A stretch of DNA of 64,000 nucleotides, taken from positions 4,137,001 to 4,201,000 of the forward strand of contig NZ_OY771475.1 of NCBI RefSeq assembly GCF_963674635.1, written 5' to 3'. The stretch's first letter is position 1. The number at the start of each line of letters is the position of its first letter. Both the position numbers and the translations under genes were made by a program. This DNA is from Breoghania sp. (GTDB lineage: Bacteria; Pseudomonadota; Alphaproteobacteria; Rhizobiales; Stappiaceae). A model generated the notes under the pieces. The model worked only from the letters and a program-made list of their open reading frames with translations. It did no database searches and had not been told where the DNA came from. Shown one piece after another: positions 33,571 through 42,646 of this stretch.

Positions 33571-34812
33571 TCAGGCGAGCCCGGCCTCGCGCGCGGCCGT
33601 GTAGAGCAGAACCTCTGCTCCCTTTGCAACATGTTCGGGCTCCGCCCATTCGCGCTCGCTATGCGAAACGCCATCGCGGCAGGGAACGAAGATCAGTGCG
33701 GTGGGGCAGAGCTCCTGCATGGACAGCGCATCGTGCGCGGTGAGCGTCGGCAATTCGCACGATGACAGTCCGAGCCCGTCCGCGGTCTCGCGAACCGCGC
33801 TGCGCAGTTCCGGCGAGAAATCGAAGGCATCGCGGAAATGGCGGTGCTGGAGGTCGATCTCAAGGCCCGTCTCTTGCGCAATCTGTCGGACCGCCGCCTC
33901 GATCCTGTCCATGATCCGGCGGCGTCCGTCCTCCTCCATATGCACCACCGCATAGGAAAGCTCCGTTCGATGGGGGATGTTCACGCGGTTGTTCGGCCAG
34001 TTGGTGATGGTGGAGGCGGAAACCATGCCCAGCGGCTCTTCCGCCGCGCCGATCTCGTCAATGGCGAGGATCAGCCGGGCGGCGGCGGTGAGCGCGTTGC
34101 GCCGTGCCGACATCGGGGTTGTCTGGGTGTGACCGTTCTCACCGTTCACCGTGACATAGCCGGAGCACATGAAGGAGGTTCGGCTGACCGCGGCGATGTC
34201 TGTGCCGCTGCTTTCAAGCTCCGGGCCTTGCTCGATATGCAGTTCCAGATAGCGATGAAGCGCGCGGCCACCGACGGGCATCGCACCCGCCTGCCCGGTG
34301 CGGTCCAGTTCCTGGCCCAGAACCTTTCCCTCAGGATCGACGCGTGAGAGGGCTTCTTCAAGCGGCAGCTTCCCGGCAAAGACGGCGGAGCCCATCACAC
34401 CGGGCTGAAAGCGCGCGCCTTCCTCGTTGGTCCAGTCCACGATCTCGATTGCGTGGCGGGTGCGGATGTCACCTTCATTGAGCGCGCGGACGACGGCCAG
34501 ACCGGCCAGAACGCCGAGCACGCCGTCGAATTTGCCGCCGGGCATCTGGGTGTCGAGATGGCTGCCGATGACCACCGGCGGCAGGTTCGGGTCGGTGCCC
34601 TCGCGGCGGGCGAAGATGTTGCCGATGGCGTCGGTGGTGACGGTGAGGCCCGCCTGTCGCGCCCAGAAACGGAAAAGGGCGCGCGCCTCGCGATCGGCAT
34701 CGCTAAGCGCGGGACGAAACGATCCGCCGCCCGCCGTCTCCCCGATGGCTCCCATCGTCATCAGGTCCGACCACAGGCGTTCGGCATCAATGGGAGGCAG
34801 GGAGGCGGTCAT
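33571..34812 (-). CDS. M20-type Zn hydrolase, N-carbamoyl amino acid hydrolase/allantoate amidohydrolase family
   Basis: 413 residues. Metal and substrate motifs: GSHLDTQMPGGKFDGVLG, TNEEGARFQPGVMGS, LELHIEQGPELE, and RDGVSHSEREW near the C-terminus. Also NGENGHTQTTPMSARRNAL in the dimerisation domain. This pattern is that of HyuC/AllC-type ureido or carbamoyl amidases. The substrate could be an N-carbamoyl amino acid. It ends a minus-strand operon with a GntR regulator, an aminotransferase-like enzyme and a kinase. Confidence 0.9.
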   Translation of the reverse strand: MTASLPPIDAERLWSDLMTMGAIGETAGGGSFRPALSDADREARALFRFWARQAGLTVTTDAIGNIFARREGTDPNLPPVVIGSHLDTQMPGGKFDGVLGVLAGLAVVRALNEGDIRTRHAIEIVDWTNEEGARFQPGVMGSAVFAGKLPLEEALSRVDPEGKVLGQELDRTGQAGAMPVGGRALHRYLELHIEQGPELESSGTDIAAVSRTSFMCSGYVTVNGENGHTQTTPMSARRNALTAAARLILAIDEIGAAEEPLGMVSASTITNWPNNRVNIPHRTELSYAVVHMEEDGRRRIMDRIEAAVRQIAQETGLEIDLQHRHFRDAFDFSPELRSAVRETADGLGLSSCELPTLTAHDALSMQELCPTALIFVPCRDGVSHSEREWAEPEHVAKGAEVLLYTAAREAGLA

Positions 34813-34852
34813 GGGAGCGGTCCTTGGATGGGAAGCGGGCTGCTTGGCCGTG

Positions 34853-35590
34853 TCAGGTGTTCAAAAGCGTTGCCAGATCGAGATCCTCTTCCATGAAGAG
34901 GATGTCTGGGCTGTCGCGCTTCACGAAGTCGATGACGTCGGAAATGTCGTTGAGATGCTTGCGCAACAGCGCATGGGCGAGATCGCCGTCCTTGGCCTGA
35001 AGCGCCTTGTGGATGGCGCTGTGTTCGTCCTCGATTTCCTTGCGCATGCCCTGCTTGTCGAAGGCGCGGTAGCGCAGCCGGTCGAGCTGGCCGGTCGCAT
35101 TGTGAACGGCGCTCCAGATATCGGGAAATCCCGCCACCCGACAGATCAGCTGATGGAACTCCGTGTCGAGCCGCAGGGCCAATCCATAATCCAAGCGCTT
35201 GTTCGCGTCCTGCTGAAGGAACTGCAGGATGTTGAAATCGCGATCGAAGGTCTCGCTGTAATTGCGCGCGGCAAGGCGCACCATGCGCAATTCGATGCTG
35301 GAGCGAACCAGATAGCCCTGAAGGACGCCGCGCAGGGAAATCCGGCTCACGAAGGTGCCGTCACCGGGCACCACCGTGACAAGTCCTTCCTGGGCAAGGC
35401 GCAGCACGGCTTCGCGCAAGGGGGTGCGGGAGATGCCCAGTTCGGCGCACAGTTCCTTTTCCGCAATGATGGAATTGGGCTCAAGCCGCATGCTGATCAC
35501 CGCATCGCGCAGGTAATCATAGGCCTGTTCAGCCTTCGGTTTGCCGCGGTCCGTCTCGTCGGGAGGGGAATATTGTCCAGGTTGTTTCAC
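34853..35590 (-). CDS. GntR-family (FadR/FCD) transcriptional regulator
   Basis: 245 residues. The winged helix-turn-helix spans about 18-80 (AEQAYDYLRDAVISMRLEPN, ELCAELGISRTPLREAVLRLAQEGLV), and the rest is an all-helical FCD ligand-binding domain. The start is GTG 35590, which overlaps the stop of the upstream gene (GTGA), so it is made together with the genes it probably controls. A 20-bp palindrome at 46129-46148, upstream of the ABC importer, is a possible target. Confidence 0.92.
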   Translation of the reverse strand: MKQPGQYSPPDETDRGKPKAEQAYDYLRDAVISMRLEPNSIIAEKELCAELGISRTPLREAVLRLAQEGLVTVVPGDGTFVSRISLRGVLQGYLVRSSIELRMVRLAARNYSETFDRDFNILQFLQQDANKRLDYGLALRLDTEFHQLICRVAGFPDIWSAVHNATGQLDRLRYRAFDKQGMRKEIEDEHSAIHKALQAKDGDLAHALLRKHLNDISDVIDFVKRDSPDILFMEEDLDLATLLNT

Positions 35591-36936
35591 GAGGGGCTCC
35601 GAAAAGGGATATCGGCGAGAACGCCTGAAAGAACATCGAGGAAATGGCCCGCGTCATCGCGGGAGAAGGGAAGCGGTGGGCGGATCTTCAGCACGTTGGC
35701 ATGGGGGCCGGAGGCGCTGATGAGAACGCCCCGGCGACGCATCTCGTTGACGACATTCGTGGCCAGCGCCGCATCGGGCGTCCTGGTCTCGCCGTCTGAC
35801 ACGAATTCCAGCGCCACGAAGAGCCCGGCGCCGCGCACATCGCCGATGCGCTCGTCGTTTTCCTGCATGGTGCGCATGCCGGTCATCAACGCATCGCCGG
35901 AAAGCTTTGCGTTCGCGATGAGGCGGTCCTCCTCGATCACCGACAGAACCGCGGACGCGGCGGCGATGGAGACGTGGTTTGCGCCGAAGGTGTTGAAGTA
36001 ACGGATTTTCTGGCCGAATTCCTCCTGAAGCTCAGGCTTCATGACGGCGGCCGCGATGGGCATGCCGTTGCCCATGGGTTTGCCCATGACGGCGATATCG
36101 GGAACGATCCCGTGGCGGGCAAAACCCCACATGCCGTCGCCAAGGCGACCAAAGCCGGGCTGCACTTCATCGGCGATATAGACCGCACCGGCCTCGTGCA
36201 CGGCATCCAGCGTCTCCTTCAGGAAGCCAGCGGGCTCGGCGAAGATGCCGTCGGTTGAGAAGATGCTGTCGGCGATGAAGGCAGCGGGCCTGATGTTGCG
36301 GCGGCGGAAGAAGGCGATGGCCGCGCGCACGTCACGCGCCATGGCGGCCCCGACGTCTTCTCCATCGCCACGGTAGCTGTCGGGGGCGGGGATGGTCAGG
36401 ACATGCTGGCCGACCGGCATGTTCTCGCCCAGCGACGGCGAGATTTCCGCGGCCGCGCGCGTGACGCCGTGATAGGCGTTTTCGGTGATGATGATGCCGG
36501 TGCCGCCGGTGACGAAACAGGCGATGCGCAGCGCCAGATCCACCGCCTCGCTGCCCGTGCAGGTATACATGACCCGGGAAAGCTCATCCGGGAAGGTCGC
36601 CAGCAGGCGTTCGGAATAGTCGAGCAGGGCTTCGTCGAGATAACGGGTGTGGGTGTTCAGGACCGCGGCCTGTTCGGCGATGGCTTCCACCACGCGCGGA
36701 TGGCAGTGGCCGATGCAGGGCACGTTGTTATAGGCATCGAGATAGGCCTTGCCCGCATGATCGTAGAGCCAGACGCCTTCGCCGCGCACCAGATGGAGCG
36801 GTTCCTCGTAGAAGAGCCGGTAGGAGGGCCCCAACAGGGCCTGACGGCGTTCGATGAGCTTGCGCTCATGCTCGGGCATGGAGGCAAGGCGTGAGACATC
36901 GAAACCGTTGATCATGGAGGTGCGGGGGGCGGTCAT
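35587..36936 (-). CDS. Class III PLP enzyme, phospho-lyase-like (AGXT2L/ethanolamine-phosphate or phosphohydroxylysine type)
   Basis: 449 residues, class III aminotransferase fold with PLP lysine K286 in MGKPMGNG and D256 in IADEVQPGFGR. Sequences NNVPCIGHCHPRVVEAI, LNTHTRYL and GKPMGNGMPIAA are closer to the AGXT2L1/AGXT2L2 phospho-lyases than to ordinary aminotransferases. Those enzymes remove phosphate and ammonia from phosphoethanolamine or phosphohydroxylysine. It overlaps the upstream kinase by ATGA, which fits a kinase plus phospho-lyase pathway. An aminotransferase role cannot be excluded. Confidence 0.87.
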   Translation of the reverse strand: MTAPRTSMINGFDVSRLASMPEHERKLIERRQALLGPSYRLFYEEPLHLVRGEGVWLYDHAGKAYLDAYNNVPCIGHCHPRVVEAIAEQAAVLNTHTRYLDEALLDYSERLLATFPDELSRVMYTCTGSEAVDLALRIACFVTGGTGIIITENAYHGVTRAAAEISPSLGENMPVGQHVLTIPAPDSYRGDGEDVGAAMARDVRAAIAFFRRRNIRPAAFIADSIFSTDGIFAEPAGFLKETLDAVHEAGAVYIADEVQPGFGRLGDGMWGFARHGIVPDIAVMGKPMGNGMPIAAAVMKPELQEEFGQKIRYFNTFGANHVSIAAASAVLSVIEEDRLIANAKLSGDALMTGMRTMQENDERIGDVRGAGLFVALEFVSDGETRTPDAALATNVVNEMRRRGVLISASGPHANVLKIRPPLPFSRDDAGHFLDVLSGVLADIPFRSPS

Positions 36937-38027
36937 TTGGGGGCTCGCATGAAGATGGTGTGGCAACGGGCGGCGAATTCGTCTTCGCAATAGGCACTCA
37001 GGCGGGCGAAGATGCGCCGCGACAAATCCGTGCGGCAGAGAATGCGCGCGGCGTGTTCGGGGAACATGCTGGCGCGCCAGTGCGGGATCACGATCCGCAT
37101 CAGGGTCCGCACCATCATGGCGGGGTAGAGCGCCGCGATTTCGGCGTCGTTCAGTGTCTGAAGGGTCGCGTAGCCCGCCAACATGTCGAAGACGCAGTCG
37201 ACCGGTTCACTCTCCTCGTCCAGCATGTAGCTCGCGCCCACGGCCACATCGAAGACACGGGGCGCGCGGACCATGTCCCCGAAATCGATGATCCCGCTCA
37301 CCTCGTCGGGTTTGTCGGGATCGACGAGGATGTTCTCGCAGTTGAAGTCGTTGTGGATCACCTGTGTCGGCAGATCGTGGAGGCGGGACAGAACGTCCGC
37401 CTTGAACCGGGTGAGGCAGGCGGCCAGCCGGTCACGTTCCGCCTCGTCGGTCAGGCAATCGAGACCGGCGGCGAGATCGGGCGCATGGGTCATGTCCCAT
37501 GTGATCTTGTGGTTGGCGCAGGCATGTTCGAAGCTCTCGAACGCCTTTTGCATGCGGGCCATCATGATGCCGACATTGGCGCGCTGACGGGCCGTGTGCT
37601 TGACGCTTGAAAGCGCCTGGCCATGCAGGAAGGTGACGAGGCGCACTGCGCGGGTGTCTCCATCCTCGGTCGGGATGCGAATGTCGGGCGCGCCGTTCAG
37701 CGCGGGCACGATGCGCTGCACGGGAATGCCCGGATCCACATGGGCGACATGCAGCAAGGCGCTGGAATGCAGGCTGGTCGTTTCCGGTTTCTCACCGGCA
37801 TTGAGAACCTTGACGAGGCAGGTCGAGCCATCCTCAAGCGTCAGGCGATGGTTGGAATCCTTTTCCCCCCAAAGCCATTCCGCCTTGCCGCTCAGCCCGT
37901 AATGGGTCCTGACCAGATCTTCCACCTGCCGGTCGGACAGAAGGGTGGAGGCCGTTTGGAGTTCGGCGCCCAATCCGGAAGTGGGGGCAGTTGCAGCAGT
38001 CATCGCGTGGAGCGCCTCGTCGGTCAT
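36933..38027 (-). CDS. APH-family phosphotransferase, hydroxylysine kinase-like
   Basis: 364 residues with an aminoglycoside/choline kinase-like fold. The Brenner motif HNDFNCENILVD (H225, D227) and the metal motif IIDFGD (D248) are intact. The N-terminal VRTHYGLSGKAEWLWGEKDSNHRL is like the hydroxylysine kinase (HYKK) group. It overlaps the phospho-lyase-like enzyme. Together they would phosphorylate a hydroxylated amine or amino acid and then split off phosphate and ammonia to yield an aldehyde. Exact substrate unknown. Confidence 0.85.
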   Translation of the reverse strand: MTDEALHAMTAATAPTSGLGAELQTASTLLSDRQVEDLVRTHYGLSGKAEWLWGEKDSNHRLTLEDGSTCLVKVLNAGEKPETTSLHSSALLHVAHVDPGIPVQRIVPALNGAPDIRIPTEDGDTRAVRLVTFLHGQALSSVKHTARQRANVGIMMARMQKAFESFEHACANHKITWDMTHAPDLAAGLDCLTDEAERDRLAACLTRFKADVLSRLHDLPTQVIHNDFNCENILVDPDKPDEVSGIIDFGDMVRAPRVFDVAVGASYMLDEESEPVDCVFDMLAGYATLQTLNDAEIAALYPAMMVRTLMRIVIPHWRASMFPEHAARILCRTDLSRRIFARLSAYCEDEFAARCHTIFMRAPK

Positions 38028-38038
38028 GTCTGGTTTTG

Positions 38039-38076
38039 GTGCGGGCGGCGGGGCCTTTCAAGCCTTCCGCCCGCAC
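38039..38076. other. Strong hairpin between amidase and kinase genes
   Basis: Perfect 10-bp stem GTGCGGGCGG / CCGCCCGCAC with an 18-base loop. It occupies most of the 64-base gap between two minus-strand genes. There is no T-run, so it may attenuate or process a shared transcript. Confidence 0.55.
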
Positions 38077-38091
38077 GGTTCGTGGTGGGCC

Positions 38092-39528
38092 TCAGCCCTT
38101 GCGCGGTTCGCTGAGCCGTTCTTCGGGGAAGGCTGCCTGATAGGCGGCCGCCATGCCAAGCACCACGTCATCGCGGAAGCTCGGTCCGACAAATTGCAGG
38201 CCGATGGGCAGCCCGTCCGCATCGAAGCCGCACGGCACGGTGGTCGCCGGTTGGCCTGTGAGGTTGAACGGATAGGTGAAGGGCGACCAGTCCGACCAGT
38301 CGCGGCCCGTGCCGTTGCCGGGGAAATCCATGCCCGCCTCAAAGGCGGTAAGCGGCATGGTCGGCAGCACCAGCGCATCATATTTCTGGAAGAACAGTTC
38401 CATGTGGACGGTCAGGTCCGCACGGGCCTGACGGGCGGCGATGTAATCCAGCGCGGAATAGGTCTGGCCTTCCTCGACGATCTTCAAAAGGCCGGGGTCC
38501 ATGTTCTTCTTCTGCTCGTCGGTTGGCGCGAAGGCGCCGATTGCCTTGGCTTGTGCGGCATACCAGAGCGTCAGCAGGGTTTCCTGCGGACAGGCGAAGC
38601 CGGGATCCACTTCCTCAATGGTCGCGCCCAGTTCGCCGAGGCGGGTGACCGCCTTGTCCACCGCTGCCGCGACCTCCGCGTCCACCTTCGCATAGCCCAG
38701 ATCGCGGCTATAGGCGAGCGTGAAGCCCTTCAGCGTGCCGGCTTGCTTCACGACCTTGCGCCAGTCCGGAACCGGGCTCGGGCAGCGTCCGTAAAGAGCG
38801 TGGGGCGACCAGCCGGTGGTGGCGTTCAAGAACAGCGCCGCGTCTTCCACGGTGCGGGTGAGCGGGCCGCGATGGGCAAGCTCGAACAGCGCGGACGGCG
38901 CATCCGCCGGGATCCAGCCGAAGGTCGGCTTGATGCCGAAGACACCGCAGAAGGAGGCCGGGATGCGGATGGAGCCCGCACCGTCCGAGCCTTCATGGAG
39001 GACGCCCATGTTGAGCGCGGCGCAAACGGCTGCGCCGCCGGAGGACCCGCCGGAAGCGCGGTCCGTGTGCCAGGGGTTGACCGTGTTGCCGAAGTGGGGC
39101 CCGTGGGTCAGGCCCTTCCAGCCAAATTCCGGCGAGGTGGTGGTGCCAAGGATGGTCGCCCCGGCCCCGCGTAGGCGCTGGATGATTTCCAGATCGCGAT
39201 TGCAGGGTTCTGTATCGCCCAGAACGGAGCCACGGCGCAGCGGGATACCCTTGACGGCGGTCAGTTCCTTGATTGTCGTCGGCGCGCCGTCAATGGGGCT
39301 GAGAGGTTTGCCCTTTTGCCAGCGGGCTTCCGAGGCCTTGGCCTCCGCCAGCGCCTCTTCGGCGACCACATAGGCGAAGGCGTTGACGACCGGGTTGAAA
39401 CGATCGATGCGCTCAAGGGAGGCCTTGACGGCCTCCACGGGGGAGGCCTCACCGGAGGCAAAGACGTCGGAAAGCTCCGCCGCCGTCATCTCGCCGAGAT
39501 CGGTCTTGGTGGGTGTTGCAGCACTCAT
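38092..39528 (-). CDS. Amidase, amidase-signature family
   Basis: 478 residues. The Ser-Ser-Lys catalytic triad is visible: K87 in PTTIKELTAVKG, the cis-Ser in ASGGSSGG (162-163) and the nucleophile S186 in GSDGAGSIRIPA. It hydrolyses a carboxamide to acid and ammonia. The substrate is unknown. It lies between the hydroxylysine kinase-like gene and an aminotransferase gene on the same strand. Confidence 0.93.
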   Translation of the reverse strand: MSAATPTKTDLGEMTAAELSDVFASGEASPVEAVKASLERIDRFNPVVNAFAYVVAEEALAEAKASEARWQKGKPLSPIDGAPTTIKELTAVKGIPLRRGSVLGDTEPCNRDLEIIQRLRGAGATILGTTTSPEFGWKGLTHGPHFGNTVNPWHTDRASGGSSGGAAVCAALNMGVLHEGSDGAGSIRIPASFCGVFGIKPTFGWIPADAPSALFELAHRGPLTRTVEDAALFLNATTGWSPHALYGRCPSPVPDWRKVVKQAGTLKGFTLAYSRDLGYAKVDAEVAAAVDKAVTRLGELGATIEEVDPGFACPQETLLTLWYAAQAKAIGAFAPTDEQKKNMDPGLLKIVEEGQTYSALDYIAARQARADLTVHMELFFQKYDALVLPTMPLTAFEAGMDFPGNGTGRDWSDWSPFTYPFNLTGQPATTVPCGFDADGLPIGLQFVGPSFRDDVVLGMAAAYQAAFPEERLSEPRKG

Positions 39529-39547
39529 CTACGCTGTCTCCTCACGC

Positions 39548-40894
39548 TCAGCCTGCGGCCAGGTTGTCGAGCGCGCGGCCAACGGCTGCAAACATCTCGT
39601 CGACCTGCTCTGCGGTGATGATCAGCGGCGGGCAGAAGCAGATGGCTTCGCCGATGTTGCGGGTGATGACGCCTTCCGCCTCGCAGGCGAGTTGGAGAGC
39701 CATGGCGGCATCGCCGGGCTTGCCATCGGCCAGCGGCTTCATTTCCAGCGCGCCGATCAGGCCGATGCCGCGCGAGGAATGGGCCAGCGGATGCTCTGCG
39801 AGTTTGGCGAGGCCGGAGAGGAACTTCTCTTCCAGGGATGCGGCATTGGCGACGAGCTCGCGCTCGATGATGAGCTTGACGTTGGCCAGGCCGACGGCGG
39901 TGGCGACCGGGTGGCCGGACGCGGTGAAGCCGTGGCCGAACGAGCCGATGCGATCCGATTCATCGGCGATCGGCTGATAGAACTTGTCGTTCATCAGGAT
40001 CGCCGAAAGCGGCAGGTAAGACGAGGAGAGCTGCTTGGAGAGAACCAGCACGTCCGGCTCGATGTTCAGGCGTTCGCAGGCGAACATGGTGCCGATGCGC
40101 CCAAAGCCGCAGATCACCTCGTCGGCGACCAGCAGGATGTCGTTCTTCTTGAGGATCTTCTGCACGCCTTCCCAGTAACCGGCGGGCGGAACCAGCACAC
40201 CGCCCGCGCCCATTACCGGTTCGCCCCAGAAGGCGGCGATGGTGTCGGCGCCCTCGCGCTCGATCAGGTCCTCAAGATCCTTCAGCAAGCGTGCGGTGAA
40301 CTGCTCCTCCGTCTCGCCGTCCTTTCCATAATGGACATAGGAGGGGCAGGACGTGTGGACCATGCGGTCGAGCGGCAGGTCGAAGCTCTCGTGGTTGCGG
40401 GTGATACCGGTGATCGAGCCCGCGGCAATCGTCACGCCGTGATAGCCCTTTTCGCGCCCGATGATCTTCTTCTTGTCCTTCTTGCCCAGCGCGTTGGAGC
40501 GATACCACACCATCTTGCAAGCCAGATCATTGGCTTCAGACCCGGAAGAGGTGAAGTGCACCTTCGACATGGGCACCGGGGCGATCTTGATCAGCAGTTC
40601 GGCCAGATCGATGGACGGGCCGTGGGTCTTGTAGGCGAAGGTGTGGTAGTAGGGCAGCTTCTCCATCTGCTGTTTGGCAACCTCGGCCAGGCTCTTCTCG
40701 CCGAAGCCGAGTGCGACCGACCAGAGACCCGCCAGCGCTTCGATGTAGCGCTTGCCGTTGTTGTCGGTGACATAGATGCCTTCTCCGGATTCGATCACCA
40801 GACCGCCATCGCGCTCGTATTTGCGCAGGTTCACGTTCTGATGCATCTGGTAGGCGACATCACGGGCTTCGGCAGAGTTGGGAATGATGGTCAT
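39548..40894 (-). CDS. Class III aminotransferase (omega-amino acid/diamine type)
   Basis: 448 residues. PLP lysine is K287 in VLSKQLSSSYLPLSA, the cofactor Asp is in LLVADEVICGFGRIG, and HFTSSGSEANDLA binds phosphate. NNGKRYIEALAGLWSVALGFGE near the start is typical of the putrescine/beta-alanine pyruvate group. ATG 40894 follows GGAG; the frame start upstream is not supported. Distinct from the phospho-lyase-like paralogue at 35587-36936. It lies downstream of a peptide-type ABC importer, so it may deaminate an imported amine. Confidence 0.92.
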   Translation of the reverse strand: MTIIPNSAEARDVAYQMHQNVNLRKYERDGGLVIESGEGIYVTDNNGKRYIEALAGLWSVALGFGEKSLAEVAKQQMEKLPYYHTFAYKTHGPSIDLAELLIKIAPVPMSKVHFTSSGSEANDLACKMVWYRSNALGKKDKKKIIGREKGYHGVTIAAGSITGITRNHESFDLPLDRMVHTSCPSYVHYGKDGETEEQFTARLLKDLEDLIEREGADTIAAFWGEPVMGAGGVLVPPAGYWEGVQKILKKNDILLVADEVICGFGRIGTMFACERLNIEPDVLVLSKQLSSSYLPLSAILMNDKFYQPIADESDRIGSFGHGFTASGHPVATAVGLANVKLIIERELVANAASLEEKFLSGLAKLAEHPLAHSSRGIGLIGALEMKPLADGKPGDAAMALQLACEAEGVITRNIGEAICFCPPLIITAEQVDEMFAAVGRALDNLAAG

Positions 40895-40948
40895 GAAAAT
40901 TGCTCCGTTATGTACGCGGCTCAAGGGCCGGTAATGGGTAATCGCGGT

Positions 40949-42646
40949 TCAGGCTGATGCCAGTTCCGCCATGCGAGCTTCCTTCTCCCGGCCCGGAATG
41001 GCTTCGATGAGGTTGCGCGTATAGGGATGCTGCGGGTTTTCGAAAATGGTCTTTGCGCTGCCCATTTCCACGGCCTCGCCGGTCTGCATGACCAGCACCC
41101 GGTCGCAGATCCTGGCGGCAACGCGCAGATCGTGGGTGATGAAGACGAGTGACAGGTTGAAGGTCTGTTTGAGCTCTTCCAGCAGTTCCAGAACCTGAGC
41201 CTGAATGGAGACGTCGAGCGCGGAAACCGCCTCGTCGGCCACGATGATTTCCGGTTTCAGGGCAAGCGCGCGGGCAATGCCGATGCGCTGGCGCTGCCCG
41301 CCTGAAAACTCATGCGGAAAGCGTTCGGCGGCGGATGCGTCCAGGCCGACCAGTTCCAGAAGCCGGGCGGCCTCCTTGAACGCGGATGCCGGGTCCTCGC
41401 CAAAGGCGATGGGGCCGGAGGCGATGATGCGACCGACCTTCTCGCGCGGGTTGAGCGAGGAATAGGGGTCCTGGAAGATCATCTGGATGCGCTTGCGCAT
41501 TGTGCGCAGCGCCTCGCCCTTCAGATGGGCGATGTCCTTCCCATCCAGCATGACGCGCCCGCCGTCAGGGTCCTGAAGGCGCACGAGACAGCGCCCGACG
41601 GAGGATTTTCCCGAGCCGCTTTCGCCCACGATGCCGAGCGTTTCGCCGCGCGCCAGCGTGAAGGAGACGTCCTTGACCGCATGAACCTCGCGCTGTTTGG
41701 AAAAGAGACCGCCGCCCATGCGATAGATCTTGGACAGCTTGTCGACCTCCAGAAGCGGGGCCTGTTCGCCCGCTGCATTGTCTGTCTCTTCCGCGGTGCC
41801 GGTGGGAATGGCGTCGATCAGCTTGCGCGTATAGGAGTGCTGCGGCGAAAGCAGGACCTCGTCCGCAGTGCCCTGTTCCACGATCCGGCCATGCTGCATC
41901 ACGGTCACCTGATCGGCGATCTCCGCCACCACGCCGAAATCGTGGGTGATGAACATCACGGCCATCTTGTGTGTGCGCTGCAGATTGCGGATCAACTCAA
42001 GGATCTGGGCCTGCGTGGTCACGTCGAGCGCGGTGGTCGGTTCGTCCGCAATCAGCACTTCCGGCTCAAGCGCCAGCGCCATGGCGATCATGACACGCTG
42101 GCGCTGGCCGCCGGAGAGCTGGAAGGGATAGGACTGGGCCGCGCGCTGCGGGTCGGGCAGGCCAACCTCGGTGAGCAGCTCCAGCGCGCGGGCCTTGCGC
42201 TCAGACGGGGTGAGGACGTTATGGGCCTCGAAGACTTCCTCGATCTGCGCCGACACCTTCATCAGCGGATTGAGGGCGGTCATCGGTTCCTGGAAGATCA
42301 TCGCAACGCGGCGGCCGCGAATGTCGTAGAAGGCGTTGGGGGGCATTTCCAGCAGGTCTTCACCGCCCAGCAGGATGCGACCGGCCGCGACGCGGACCAT
42401 GTCCGGCAGCAGTCCCATCAGCGCGTTGGCTGACATGGACTTGCCCGAGCCGCTCTCGCCCACCACGCAGACGATCTCGCCGGGATAGATGTCGAAGCTG
42501 ACGCGGTCGACGGCGAAGACGCGATCCGCGCCTTCGGGAAGGGCGATGCTCAGCTTCTGGATCTGGACGATCGGGGCGCCTTCTGGCCGGTTCTTCGCGC
42601 CGGGGTGGAAGAAGGCCTTTTCGCGGGGTTCAACGCTCATGGTCAT
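40949..42646 (-). CDS. Fused double ATP-binding protein of the second peptide-type ABC importer
   Basis: About 565 residues with two nucleotide-binding domains. Walker A is GESGSGKS in both halves, signature LSGGQRQR and FSGGQRQR, Walker B LIADEPTTALD and IVADEAVSALD, and H-loop FITHD in both. ATG 42646 overlaps the DppC-type permease stop (ATGA). The long open frame upstream overlaps the permease gene and is not coding. Same size and architecture as the ATPase at 2040-3737, but a separate paralogue. Confidence 0.95.
   Translation of the reverse strand: MTMSVEPREKAFFHPGAKNRPEGAPIVQIQKLSIALPEGADRVFAVDRVSFDIYPGEIVCVVGESGSGKSMSANALMGLLPDMVRVAAGRILLGGEDLLEMPPNAFYDIRGRRVAMIFQEPMTALNPLMKVSAQIEEVFEAHNVLTPSERKARALELLTEVGLPDPQRAAQSYPFQLSGGQRQRVMIAMALALEPEVLIADEPTTALDVTTQAQILELIRNLQRTHKMAVMFITHDFGVVAEIADQVTVMQHGRIVEQGTADEVLLSPQHSYTRKLIDAIPTGTAEETDNAAGEQAPLLEVDKLSKIYRMGGGLFSKQREVHAVKDVSFTLARGETLGIVGESGSGKSSVGRCLVRLQDPDGGRVMLDGKDIAHLKGEALRTMRKRIQMIFQDPYSSLNPREKVGRIIASGPIAFGEDPASAFKEAARLLELVGLDASAAERFPHEFSGGQRQRIGIARALALKPEIIVADEAVSALDVSIQAQVLELLEELKQTFNLSLVFITHDLRVAARICDRVLVMQTGEAVEMGSAKTIFENPQHPYTRNLIEAIPGREKEARMAELASA

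Noticed and set aside
41312..42433. 373-residue plus-strand frame opposite the second fused ABC ATPase
   Set aside because: Mirror of the same gene type; no motif and no context.
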